Shown here: positions 44,361 through 55,749 of the stretch, one piece after another
Position numbering within the stretch: the stretch's first letter is position 1
How the letters are laid out: every line of letters starts with the position of its first letter
NCBI GenBank assembly: GCA_016271365.2
Contig: CM057456.1
Coordinates: forward strand, 1,394,523,501 to 1,394,587,500
Source: Neoceratodus forsteri
Taxonomy: Eukaryota > Chordata > Ceratodontiformes > Ceratodontidae
Length of the DNA: 64,000 bases
Direction: 5' to 3'
Program-made: the position numbers and the translations under genes
Notes under the pieces: generated by a model
What the model was told of the DNA's origin: nothing
Databases searched by the model: none
The model's input: only the letters and a program-made list of their open reading frames with translations

Positions 44361-45460
44361 AACAAAGCCATGAAACAAAGACAGTTTTTCATTTAATTTT
44401 TTATACTGGAAAAGGCATGTGAGCAAAACTTGCCCGTTTTCACAAGCATCCAGTTACATTACACAAAGAAAATGTATGCAACATAGCTAAAGCTGCGAGG
44501 GCAAATAGGTTACATGGTATAATACAAGCAAGGTACACGGAGAGTATAAATAGACAATGAATGTAAAAAAGTGCAGCCTTGGCACTGTGTACCAAGAGGG
44601 CTACTACCCCTGCCTTGTAGGCCTGACCAAGAGTTGTGTTTTTTTGTTTTGTTTTGTTTTTTATTCTCTTTATCTTTCCCCGACCGGAGCTCTCTCAGGC
44701 TTACCCACTGGCCTGACCGCTCTACCACCCGCTGTGCTTCCTGTCATCTTCAAGGACATTATGACACTCCAGGGACGTGGGCCCTACAGCCCCAGAGAGA
44801 TCGAAGGGGCAGCAATGGGAGACCAGCGTTGGGCGTGTGGCGGCAGCACTGGAGGAAGCCATCCAGCAGGAGAGGGCTTTTTCCCCCTCTTGTTACGCCC
44901 TCCTCCCCCCTCTCGTGCATGGTGCACATCCCCCGACTTCTCGGTGCACAGCCACCCTGCCAGCATCGGGCCACACTGTGTGTGTGCAGTCCAGCGCTCT
45001 GCGGCACCCCCAATCTCCACCAAGCGGCGCCGGACTCCCCAACACCCTCCCCCCGGGACAGGAGAGCAGCCCAGCAGGCGCTCAGTCAAATGCCGACCCC
45101 CAGCACTCGAGCTCGCTCCCGAACTCTGGTCGCTGGCATGGCGCGAGGTGTGGGGTCCAGTACCTCAACCCTCAGCGCCACCGGGCCGGCTTAGGCCTGA
45201 TCAAGGTTGAAGGGCCTGGGTTCCTAGTTTGCTGTTACACGGGAGTTCTTTCCTAAGTTAAAGATAAAATGTACAGTGCCTCCACCCAGAGTACATTTTA
45301 AGTGGGTCTTATATTAACAGTACAACCCCCTCCCCCCCGGGATGCTGTACCAACCCACCTCCTCAAACAGCCACCCAAACACATGGACTTTCCATAACCA
45401 AAACCCCCAAATTCAGCACTTGGCATTTTTTGCCTTAAGCTAATAATATGCTAACATACT
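44360..45460. other. G+C-rich block, unidentified
   Basis: Between 44,650 and 45,200 the sequence is markedly G+C-rich. Three overlapping plus-strand frames of up to 217 codons exist but have no recognisable domain. It is probably another repeat body or a retrocopy; not called as a gene. Confidence 0.35.
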
Positions 45461-45464
45461 AAAA

Positions 45465-46388
45465 TGCCAGCAGAATAGGCCTAATGGTCTTTTGAGTCTG
45501 CTCGATTTTTAGCACCCGCACTGAGGACCGATTTTGGTGTCCCCCCCCCTCCTTGGGTTATACTGACCCCAGTCCCAGATGTTCCACCTGTATTGGGCCT
45601 AGTCAGATTTACCCTCCCCCGTACCTATCCCATCCCCTCTGAAACCTGTCCACAGTCTCCGCCTCTACCAGCTCCCTGGGCAACACATTCCATGGCTCCA
45701 CCACCCTTTCAGTGAAATAACACCTCCTCCTCTCCCCTCTGAGCCTGCTCCCTTCCAGCTTACACCTGTGACCTCTTGTTGCCCCCCTCCTTCCTTTGGA
45801 GCACCCTGACTGGGCCTCCCTTATTGATCCCTTTCATGTACTTTAAGACCTCTAGCATGTCCCTCCTCTCCTCCAGGGTGTACATGTCGAGCTCCTTGAG
45901 CCTCTCCTCATAGGTCCTCTTCCCCAGGCCCCAGATCATTTTAGTTGCCCTCCTTTGGACCCTGTCTAGGAGTGTAATGTCCCTCTTTAAATGTGGTCTC
46001 CAAAACTGCACACAATACTCGAGGTGTGGCCTAACTAAGCAGTTGTACAGGGGAAGGATCACTTCCGCCTTTCTGGAGGTAATTCTCCCGGCGATGCATC
46101 CCAGCATCCTGTTTGCCTTTGCCACTGCACTTCTACAGATCTCTGAGTTGTTCATTTTGACATCTACCAATACCCCCAGGTCCCTCTCACCCTCCGTGAC
46201 TTGAATCATGTCTCCTCCCAGGGTACACCCCTGTCCTGGATTTCTCACTCCCAGGTGCAGAACCTTGCACTTCCCTGCATTAAAGTTTAGTTTCCATTTT
46301 TCTGACCATCTTTTCAGAGCCTCCAGGTCCTCCTGCAAGGCCACCCTTCCCTTCTCCTCATCCACCACTGTACCCAGTTTAATGCTCA
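45465..46388 (-). mobile_element. CR1 LINE, 3' part
   Basis: Minus strand 46,389-45,760 is open for over 200 codons of CR1 reverse transcriptase C-terminus: KLGTVVDEEKGRVALQEDLE, LNFNAGKCKVLHLG, ERDLGVLVDVKMNNS, ITSRKAEVILPLYNCLVRPH, LEYCVQFWRPHLKRDI, then RRATKMIWGLGKRTYEERL. It is the best-kept CR1 coding segment here. The catalytic FADD motif would lie just upstream, where the LTR-like repeat begins. Confidence 0.9.
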
Positions 46389-46389
46389 C

Positions 46390-48392
46390 CAGATAAAATA
46401 TGCTCTCAAGTCAGAATTCTTCTAAACAGTTAAACCACATCTTTTATTTACGTGGGATGGGTTAGGAATGGGAACGATGGATTAGAGGTTAGGCATGTGT
46501 CACATTTTTAATTGGCATTTAGTAACTGGCATTTTGGAATAGTCATTTCCCTTTAAATTCAAAACATATTACAATTCTTGCAGCACCAGCCCTCTAACTA
46601 TCTAACTGCTGCAGATTGTTACCACTAACAAGCCCCAACTGGTACCAGTTTTTGACCCCTAAAAGTCCTAGCTGGGTACCCATTGATGACACATTGCAGG
46701 CCTGTGGTGCAGCTGGTCAGCTGGCATTGGCATGCTTACTTTAAATTAAAGAAAACTTTCTGAACACTTATTAGCTGTTTTTGGATTTCACTGTGCCGCT
46801 GGGCACAACTTGAAACAAACTATTTACATCGCCCAGGTGCAGGGCAATTCCTGCCTTTACCCACAGTGCCGCTGACAGTCTCTGGTGGCATGGTGACTCC
46901 ACCTCTGGGGAAGATGGAACAGCAGAACTTGGAGACTTGGATCTGAAGAGCCTGAAGATGTGGAGCAGGCACTCCGTCGTTGGAATTGTCCAGCTTGATT
47001 GAAGATCTTGCAGCTTGTCCCCTTCAGCCTGTTTCCAGGCCCAATGCAGAGCACAGTGCAAGGCTTTCCAGGTCTAAAAAAACTCAGACCCAGGAGCGAC
47101 CCCTATGGGCCAGCTTCCCTCTGGACCTAGAGTGCCCTAGCACGCAGGCACGTGTCTGTGGCTTCCTGTGGCCCAGTCGGCCCCACTTGGTAAGGGTTGG
47201 CTGGTTCCCTACCTGGCTCCGGGTTACAAATAAGCAGATACTCAGTCTCTTTAGCTTCAGGTCCGGTTTGAAATTTCAGAATTTAGAAGTTTATGAAAGC
47301 GTCCTTCAGCCACACTACCGTCATGGCAGCCGTGGCCTCTGCAGACAGAACTCAGTTCTTGGACTCTCAATGAGCACGCAATCTGAGTGAGACTTGGTTT
47401 CATTTACCTTAGGCCCCTCCAAGGACCCCGACCTTTGCACTGACCAGTCAGTATTTTACTCGACCAGTCCCTTGATACAGCCAATTCCTTTTCTTTGTCC
47501 TCACCGTGCAGGTGCTAACAACCCAGAAGAAGCACTGTTTTCTCCAATGCAGACTACTTGGTTTTACTGACCAAGCCTCTGCGCGTCAGGGAGACTCCCA
47601 TACCAAGTTTACACAGACCTTTTTCCAGAAACCTTTTCCATAAACCTTTGGCCAAAATGTCCTTCCCCTTTCCTGTGACGTTAAGTTCACCCAGGTACAG
47701 ACAGAACCTTTTTCTTTGCATGAGCCCTTAAACCTTGTTTCTCACTGCTGTGGTGCAGACAAAATTCAATGTTGCCTTGAGACCAGGGCTTCACAGCCCC
47801 CAAGAAGATCTCCATATCCTTGAAGTTCCAGACACTCTTTTTTTTCCTCTGGAACCTTTGAGCAAAATCTTCACCGCTGGGGTGTAGTTTCCTTCCACAG
47901 CAGCCTGTAGCAGGACCTTGCATCTCTTTCTCTCTGCTGCATTGCATATCAAAACTCCTTAGCTACATTCTTCATTACAGTGAGGAAAGGCAGACCCACA
48001 GGCCCTGGGGACAGGTAGCTGGCAACCCACAGGAAGGCCCTTCTCCAGCCTTGCAGCACCATTTTCTGCATAGGGGCTGGAGCCCCCCCTCCCTCGTGAT
48101 GGGCTGCTGCCAAACTGAACTTAGAACCAGGCAGTCTCTGGGTTTTGGGAGCTCTCTGGCCACTCCCCATTGGCTGAAATCACTGTCCCGTCCAGAAATG
48201 AATATGTATGAGGCTCCCTTGATGCCTGATTGGCTGTGTAAAAAGGCGTCAAATATTTCCACAGCTTCCCCCCCATAAGTCTCTCTTACTGTCCCAAAAG
48301 TCCCCTGGCAAATCCTGGCACTCCAGTTGGCTGTACAGTGGTCACCTGGCTGCAAACATGCCTGCTGTGCCAAATAGTTCAACTGCAGTACT
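46390..48392 (-). repeat. LTR-like dispersed repeat, copy 1
   Basis: In sense (minus) orientation it begins TGTGACAGATGAG (48,392) and may end near GAGCA at 46,383, with AATAAA near 46,445. About 1 kb (47,158-48,170) recurs at 63,060-64,000 in the same orientation. No protein domain was recognised. It is flanked on the low side by CR1 sequence. The nature is inferred from the ends only. Confidence 0.5.
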
Positions 48393-48640
48393 CATCTGTC
48401 ACAGTTTCAAGTCCTGGTGCCGCTTTAGTAAACATTTTTATTTTACATTTTCCCTTCTGTTATGTAGCAGCCCCTTTGCCCTGTCAAACCATCAGAGAGT
48501 GCAATCTTTCTGTTTAGCCCAAATCCTGTCGCTGCTGCCATTTTAGACTGTCCCCAGGCAGCCATGCATAATCCCACTGCAGTCCATACATAGCTCCACT
48601 TTTCAGACTGGGTGCAGCCACAATAAACATTTTTATAGAC
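48393..48640. other. no recognised feature
   Basis: Short non-coding stretch between the LTR-like repeat and the palindrome. Confidence 0.35.
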
Positions 48641-48969
48641 ACAGTCTGGAAGGAACTGGGCACTCACTAGCCTTAGAAATCACGACTTCACCAGTTATTC
48701 AGTATAACTTATTTATTCATGGCACAAAATGTAACAATAAAAAGAACAAACACCACAGGATCCAACGCTTGATGCATTTCAGATCCTCGTGGACTCTTTC
48801 TCAAAAGTTTTTGAGAAAGAGTCCATGAGCATCCGAGATGTATCAAGCATTAGACCCTGTGATGTTCTTTATTGTTACATTTCATGCCTTAAATAAATAA
48901 GTTACACTGAGTAACTGGTGGAGTCATGATTTTTAAGGCTAGTGAGTGCCCAGTTCTTTCAAGACTGTG
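48641..48969. repeat. inverted pair of Penelope-like 3' tails (329-bp palindrome)
   Basis: Centred at 48,805 (CTCAAAAGTTTTTGAG). The arms match out to ACAGTCTGGAAGGAACTGGG and its diverged complement. Each arm, read outward, has TTTGAGAAAGAGTCC, a GA-rich bulge, GATGTATCAAGC (or GAAATGCATCAAGC) and TTTATTGTTACATTT, the wording of Penelope-type 3' regions. This suggests two tails joined head to head. Confidence 0.6.
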
Positions 48970-49604
48970 TTTGTGCTCATCACTTAGAGCGCCACCACCC
49001 AAGTGCACACTGCTTGGGTTGTTTTCATAAAAATGTTTATATTTATTTGCCCCCACAGAATTGAAGCAGCTTCTGTGCCCTGTACTATGATCCAACTGTT
49101 TAATGTTTTAAGTTAATCCCCTGCCTGTCACTGATGCCAAAATTTACTGACCCCCAGGCACCAAACAAGCTTCTCATTAATATTCATAGGCCTTTCTCAT
49201 GAATATTTCACCCCACACACACACCGATCCTGAGGTTCTCATTGACGCTCTTTAACAAAATACTTTTGTGGCTCCTAATGGGCCTTCTCTAGGTCTCCGG
49301 TCCCCGATTAGCTAAATTCTGGGACTAGGACCACTGGAGACCCATCAGTGTGGCTGTATCAATGGCTGAAAACAACAACACGCTCCTGCGCATGTGCGGT
49401 CCGCCGGCCCTCCACTGAAGTGCAAACCAGGGCGGTGACTCGGCGATTCAACCCCTCCAGACCCATTTACACCGCAAAACTAACGCGGGGCTGGACGGAG
49501 CCTCCAAGGGCAACTGGGGACTTGGGCCAGGAGCAGGGGAGCAGCATGAGTAAAACAGAGTACCAGGGCAGTGGGAGGCATCCCAGGTAAGCCCCTGACA
49601 GGGG
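48970..49604. other. no recognised feature
   Basis: G+C-richer from about 49,380. Short open frames have no domain. Confidence 0.35.
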
Positions 49605-50250
49605 GTTTACAAAAGTATAAGTGCATGATTATCATGATGATAGCATAACGGCAGTTACAGAAAGAGCATGTGGGACATGTAGATATGGGAAGAAGAACTG
49701 AAGGGGGAGGAGTAGAAAGGAAAACAGAAGGATAAAGACAAGAGGATAGGGAGAGGCTAAAACTAGGTACAATTACAGGGGAAGTTTTCCAAGAGGAATT
49801 GCTTAAGGTTGATTTTGAAAGAGGAAAGAGATGGGCATAGAGCCGGGGGTTGGGGGAGGTTGTTGAAAAGTATGGCACCCTTGAAGGGAAGAGAGTGTTG
49901 ACCATTAGAAATGTGAAAGAAGAGAGTGGCAAAGTAAGAGCAAGAGGAGTCAGGTAAATCTAGAGATGATCGGTTTCTGGAAGATGTTGGCAACACTGCT
50001 GGGAAGGAGACCCCAATGGGCTTTGTAGAGGAAAGAGAGAATTTTGAAGTTAAACTGATCTACTAGAGAGAGCCAGCTTGCTGCAAAGTAGAGGTCACAG
50101 TTGTGTGTATACCTAGGGAGGCCAGAGACAAAGCGTATTATGTTGTGGTAGTTGGTTCTCAGTCTACTAAGTTTTTTTTAGGAAGAGAGAGGGTGTGTAT
50201 ATCAGGGTTCCATAGTCAAGAACGGAGCAGGAAGCTGTTGGCAAGAAACA
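49605..50250 (-). mobile_element. L2-like LINE, 3' half (outer layer of nest)
   Basis: The minus strand from 50,245 encodes SVLDYGTLIYTPS, RLRTNYHNIIRFVSGLPRYT, then DLYFAASWLSLVDQFNFKIL. After a frame change it gives PFKGAILFNNLPQ and SFKINLKQFLLENF. These are the reverse transcriptase C-terminal segments of an L2-like LINE. The upstream half lies beyond the CR1 insertion at 61,276. Confidence 0.8.
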
Positions 50251-50275
50251 TAGACACATAGACATTGACAGCAGA
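50251..50275 (-). repeat. CR1 3' terminal octamers
   Basis: The minus strand ends TGTCTATGTGTCTATGTTTC: two TGTCTATG octamers, the CR1-type terminus. Confidence 0.8.
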
Positions 50276-50699
50276 TAAGGACCGCTTGGCCCACCTAGTC
50301 TGCCCATTTCCCACCTATAGGATAGCTGCAGATCCTAGTTGACCAACAGCTTACTTTTTCCTACCCCCAGCAGAATTGCCTTATGTCTCTTCCATGTATT
50401 CTTGAATTCCTGCGACTGTTTTTGACCCCATCATTCCTCAGGAAGGCCGTTCCATATGTCCACCACCCTCTCCGTGAAAAAATACTTCTTCACATTGCCC
50501 TTGAGCTGTCCCTCCTCTATCTTCAAATTGTTCCCCCTTGTTCTTGCACATCTCTTTTTCTGAAAGATGCTACCCTCCTGGACTTGTTGATACCCTTGAG
50601 GTACTTTAAAGTTTCTATCGTCTCCCCCCCTCCCTCCTTTCCTCGACGGTATTCAAATTAAGCTCCTTTAGTCTCTCTTTGTATGGCTTCTGGTACAGA

Positions 50700-52216
50700 T
50701 CCTGCACCATTTTAGTTGCCCTCCTCTGGACTGCCTCCATCCTGTCTTATTTCCTTGCAGAGATGGGATCTCCAGAACTGCACGCAGTACTCCAGATGCG
50801 GTCTCACCAACTGTCCGTACAGAGGGATAACAACTTCCTGTTTTCTACTGGTGATGCCTCTTATACATCCCAGTATCTCCCCAGCCCTCCTTACTGCCTT
50901 CTCACATTGCTTGATTACCTTTAGGTTATCTGATATGACTACCCCCAGGTCCCTTTCCATTTTTGTTGCTGTTAGTAACCCCTCCCCAATTGTGTACTCT
51001 TCCCCTGGGTTTTTGTTTCCCAGGTGCATTACTTTGCACTGAATCTAAGCTGCCATACTTTTGACCATTCCTCCAACGTTGTCAAGTCCCTTCTCGTCCT
51101 TTCCACCACCCCCATCGTATATCAGCCCTGTTGCAGATCTTTGTGTTGTCTGCAAAGAGGCATACTTTTCCTTCCAGTCCTTCTGCAATGTCATTTATAA
51201 AGACATTAAAAAGGACCAGACCCAGTACTGAACCTTGCGGTGCCCTGCTAGTAACCCCTCGTTCTTCAGAGTAGACTCTGTTTACTATTACCCTCTGTGT
51301 CCTGTTGTCCAACCAATTTTTTACCCAGGCTACCACCCTGGGACCCACCCCCAGGCTGGCTAATTTGTTTATTAATCTTTTGTGTGGGACTGTGTCAAAT
51401 GCCTTGCTAAAGTCTAGGTAGGCCATGTCCACAGACCCTACCTGGTCTACTACTTTGGTCACCCAATCAAAGAAATCTGTTAGATTCGTCTGAAATGAGC
51501 TTCACGCTATAAATCCATGCTGCCTTGGGTCCTGTGCCCCACTGGCCTCTAGGTACTCAACAGTTCTTTGTTTCTGAAGTGATTCCATAATTTTCCCTAC
51601 CACTGAGGTCAAACTAACTGCTCTGTAGTTTCCTGCCACTGCTTTGCTTCCACTTTTGTGAAGGGGAATCACACCCGCCCTCCTCTAGTCCTTAGCTACC
51701 ACACCACCCTCCCACGATTTGTTAAAAAGGGTAGTCAGTGGTGTCACTAGTTCTCCCCTTAGTTCTTTTAGGATTCTGGGGTGAATCCCATCAGGGCCCA
51801 TTGCTTTGTCCACCTTCAGTTTCAGGAGTTCCTTCAGAGCCCTTTCTTCTGTGAATGGATTGGTGCTGAGCCCCCGATCCAGAGTGCTTCTGTTGATTGG
51901 ATTAGATACCTCCCCCGACCCCTTCCTCTTCCTCTTCTTCTGTAAATACTGAGTAGATGTATTTGTTCAGTATCCCTGCTTTTTCACTGTCACCCTCTGC
52001 CTACCCTCCCTCCCCCTTTATTAAGCCTCACTGTCCCTCCCTTGGTATTTTTTTCTTCGCTCCCTAATGTACATACAAAAGGTTTTATCCCCCTTCTTAA
52101 CCGAGTTGGCTGTTTTTTCCTCAGTTTCAGCCTTCGCTATTCTGACTGCCTTCCCCACCTGCTTCTGCTTTAACTGGTACAGTTTTCTGTCCTGCTCCTT
52201 CTGTGTTTCTTTATGC
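50700..52216 (-). pseudogene. CR1 ORF2 reverse transcriptase
   Basis: Read on the minus strand: a lysine-rich linker, KVDKAMGPDGIHPRILKEL, a finger region with several stops, MAYLDFSKAFDTVPHKRLI (palm A), APQGSVLGLVLFNVFINDI (B) and CLFADNTKI (C, about 51,160). The C-terminal part includes ERDLGVVISDNLKV and HLEYCVQFWRSHLCKEI. The catalytic motif C reads Ala-Asp-Asn where Ala-Asp-Asp is required, so the second metal-binding Asp is lost. Together with internal stops this shows the copy is inactive. It normally copies its own RNA at a nicked target site. Confidence 0.88.
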
Positions 52217-52845
52217 TTCCTGAGTGCAATCTTTTTCTCCCTAACCTTTCCCGCCACCTCTTTTGAGAACCATAGTGGTTTTTCACTTCATTTTGTTTTG
52301 TTTATTTGCTTCACACAGAGACTTGTTGCCTCTGTAATGGCAGTTCTAATTTTCTCCCATTGTTGTTCTATCCCTCCTTCCTGCCCATTTGTTAGTGCAT
52401 TCCTTAGGCACTCACCCATTTTGCCAAAATTAGCCCCCCTAAAGTCCAGTACTTTTGTATTAGTGTGGCTTGACTCTACAGATGTGTTTATCTTGCACCA
52501 CATTGTTCAGTGGTCGCTAGTTCCCAGATACTTCCTGAATGCAATCTTTTTCTCCCTAACCTTTCCTGCCACCTCTTTTGAGAACCATACTGGTTTTTGC
52601 CTTCATTTTAATTTGCTTGCTTGCTTCACACAAAGGCTTCTTGCCTCTGTGATGGCAGTTTTGATGTTTCCCCATTGTACCTCTACCCCTCCTTCTTGTT
52701 CGTTTGCTAGTGCTTTTCTGAGACACTCTCCCATTTTGACAAAGTCAGTCCTCCTAAAGTCCAGTACCCTTACTTTTGTATGGCTTGACTCTACGGTTGT
52801 GTTTATCGTGAACCATACTGTTCGGTGGTCACTTGTTCCCAGATG
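52217..52845 (-). repeat. ~315-bp tandem duplication within CR1 ORF2
   Basis: 52,217-52,530 and 52,531-52,845 are about 80% alike by eye. Both encode the endonuclease-RT linker beginning TVESSHT or SVESSHT and running through LDFR, KMGECLR and SLCVKQ. Both units open with CTTCCTGA. CR1 should carry this segment once. Confidence 0.85.
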
Positions 52846-53062
52846 GCTACCCGCTTCTAAATTTGAGGTCTTCTCTCTGTCCCCATTTGAGAGTACCAGG
52901 TCTAAGATTGCCCCCTCCCAAGTGGGTTCCAACACTAGCTGTCTTGAGACATGCCCCCTGTAGGGCATCGAGAATTATCTTGCTCTTGGATGTGGCTGCA
53001 GCAAAGGTGCTCCACTTTACATCTGGCATATTCAGGTTCTCCATCAACAAAATCTCCCCTTT
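52846..53062 (-). pseudogene. CR1 ORF2 endonuclease, 3' portion
   Basis: Continues the endonuclease after the DIRS insertion: GEILLMENLNMPDVKW and, further down, HLGTSDHRTVWF with the Ser-Asp-His catalytic triplet of apurinic-type endonucleases. In the family, LLMENLN would be a Gly-Asp-Phe-Asn-type motif; here the Asp position is Asn or Glu, so one catalytic residue is probably lost. Confidence 0.75.
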
Positions 53063-53204
53063 CTAGGGACATGGATATGTTGTTCATCCACACTCATTGG
53101 CAGTATCCTTGCCGCTTTAAATCTTGCCGGAAGGTCTTCAAGCTTGCTCCTCCCACCCACCCGGGTGGTATAACTCTCGGCTCCGCCCCATGACGCCAGA
53201 TCTT
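53063..53204 (+). repeat. DIRS left terminal repeat
   Basis: Starts CTAGGGACATGG, then ATATGTTGTTCATCCACACT and onward, complementary to the right repeat over about 130 bases with two or three mismatches. Confidence 0.92.
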
Positions 53205-53330
53205 CCTTACCGCTTGGAAGCTCAGGTTCCCTCCTTAACGCTCTGCGTTTGTGACTAGTTCCTATTTCTCCGTTTGCGGATTTAAAAAAAAAAATAATAT
53301 TTACATAAAAGACTTTAATCTTGATCCCTC

Positions 53331-55500
53331 ATGACTGCGATGGATAAATCGACTCGGTTCGGAGATGCCCATGCGGGTAAGAAGATGTCTCGGACGGATC
53401 CACACTCCACGTGTGTCTACTGCTTAGGCCTTGAGCACGACCGCGGGCTTGCGACCTGTGCTCATCTTCTCGCTCGTCCTCGAAGACCGTGCTGCCCGAT
53501 TGCAACTGGGCCGTCCCGAGCGTTCCCTCCGTGAAGTCCAAGGAGGCCCGGTTGGCGTGTGTCTGCTGGGCGGGCTCCATGGATCAGCTCGAGCGGATGG
53601 TCGCCTCAAGAGGAGGCGGCGGGTCAGATCTTCCTCGGCCGCGCATTATCCCGCTCTCTGGGTTCTTCCTACACGGCTTCCTTTAAGGAGCTTTGTCTGT
53701 CCCTCTCCACTAAAGGAGAAGGGCCTGCGTCTGCTGGACCTTTTTCTCGGTCCAAAAAGAGGGACAAGGGTAAGTCCCTCCGTCGACGCTCTTGGGAGCG
53801 GGAAAGGTCCCTCTCCCGGGCGTCGACCGTCGGCCCCGGTACGACCGCGGCCGGCCACTGGCCTCACGGTGTCCCGTCAGGTCAGTTGACCGAGACTCCC
53901 ACTGATGAAGTCGAGATTTTCTCGACCCATTGACGGGCTATCGCCTTTAGCAGCGAGATTCCCTCTCCGGTTCCCCCGGGAGGAGTTGAGGATCCCGTGG
54001 GCTCGCCTGTGCCTCCGGTTCCGGAGCCCTCGGATGGACCTTCCGAGCCGAAGGGAGTGTCGGTTCCGGCCGACACCTCCCTGCACCGACCCCGGAAATT
54101 CAGGGACTCTCGGTCTCGGTCTCGGACCTCTTCGCGGTCCAGCCGTTCCCACGTCGCAAGCGGTCTCGGTCTCGCACACCGTAAGCGGGCGTCGCCGCTG
54201 CCGTCCTCGTCCTCCTCCTCGATGAGGGAGGCTCGGGCGTAATTACGTCGGCGGTACGAGGACCTTATGTTGCAACAGCTCCTCCTGGCGGGAATAAGCC
54301 GACTCGGCGCTCCTCCGGCCATTAAGTGGCTGTCACGGGCAGCCGACACAACCCTCGACTTGCCGAGGAGCTATCGCAGGCGGTTGTTCGGCCAAACCAG
54401 CTGCTCCACCGATTGCGGTGGAACCTCCGCCCTCCACAGCCACCAATTGGGGCTCCGACCAAGGATTCTCGGTCGGCTAAGGGTTTCACCCATCGGCTGT
54501 CAGTTACCCTCACTCCCGACCGACCTCGGCAGGTGAAGGGTGGCTCAGGCCAGAGGCAGCTCTTCGAGGACTCTTCCGAGTCCGAAGATGATTCCTCCTT
54601 CTTCTCCAAGCGACTGGACTTGGAGTCTTCAGGAGGTCAGCCAATGGACGATAGCCCGTCGTCCTTCCTAGGACTGCTTGAGCTCATCTCGGAGTCTCAC
54701 GGGATGGAGCTCGAACCCGTTCCAAAGCGGGCCAGGTATCCCTCACGGAGATTCTGGACCGGGGATTCTCCGGCGAGGCCTTTCCGGTGGCGAGGCCATA
54801 GTGGGTCGGCACTGGAACTTTGGCAGCGCCCTGCTTCCTGCCCTGCGCCTTGGCCAGGGATGGCCAGGAAGTATCACGGTCCGGTTCCTTGTCGGTTTTG
54901 GAACACCCTCTGCTGAGGGGTTGGTTACCGACAGCGTTTTCAGCGGCGCCCGGCAGCGCCAGGATGTGGACAAACCTCCTGACAAGGGTCAAGAAATTGG
55001 ACTATGTCGGCGAAAAGTCTCGCTCGTCCTCTCTCGCCTTCCGTCAGGCCAGTTCGGCCGTCCTCATGGCACATTTTCTCATGCCCTGTTGGGCTCCCTG
55101 GATGAGGTCATCCCTCATCTTCCGCCCGATCTGCAGACTACGGTTAAGCAGGTGCGGGACCAGGGCAGGAGCAGTGGCCAAACAGCAGCTCCAGACTGCT
55201 TTGGATGTAGGGGACTCATGTGCCAGATCGGTGGCGGCCGCAGTGGCTGTCTTGTCGGCGGGCTTGGCTGAGGATATCCACCTTGCCGGATACTCAGCAC
55301 AAGTTGGCGGATGTTCCCTTTTTGGGGACTGACCTCTTCGGCCCTGGGGTGGAAGGTCACCTGCAGAGGATCGAGAAGTCCAATGCCACCTTGGACTCGG
55401 TCTCTTCCGCTCAGAAGGACAAAGGCCGCAAACCACAGCCTAAGCCCTTTCGTCCTTCTGTGCCCCGTAGCGCCCGTCCACCAGCGTCCAGGGCCAGCAG
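53331..55500 (+). pseudogene. DIRS gag-like ORF1, frameshifted
   Basis: An N-terminal Cys/His segment (DPHSTCVYCLGLEHD, then CAHLL) starts near 53,400. A Ser/Arg-rich region follows (SKKRDKGKSLRRRSWERERS), and the C-terminal region has KLADVPFLGTDLFGPGVEG and IEKSNATLDS (about 55,290-55,400). These are in at least three frames. The layout matches DIRS ORF1: a CCHC-like start, a basic middle, and the conserved FG block before ORF2. Base composition is higher in G+C than the flanking CR1. It does not encode one product now. Confidence 0.75.
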
Positions 55501-55749
55501 GCTCGGCCTTGGCATCCCAAACCCAAACCGCCGGCTTCCTCTAACAGGAGGCAGGGAGGAAAGGGCCCAGGAGGTCCTCGGCGGTCCCTCCTCAAGCCTG
55601 CCCAGTGACGGGCTGAGGGTGTCGCCCCATCCCGTCACCACCCCTAGGTCCCCCGTGGAGGCGGCTCCGGCACTTCCGTTCCGCCTGGTCCCTGTTACCA
55701 CCCGGACAGGTGGGTCTGAAGGTGGTGGGAAGAGGCCTGCCTCTGGAAT

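Noticed and set aside
44557..45256. Three overlapping plus-strand frames of 159-217 codons
   Set aside because: G+C-rich sequence keeps all frames open. No domain, splice structure or homology was recognised.
52067..52963. 298-codon open frame on the plus strand
   Set aside because: It is the exact antisense of CR1 ORF2 including its tandem duplication. The repeated protein segment only mirrors that duplication.
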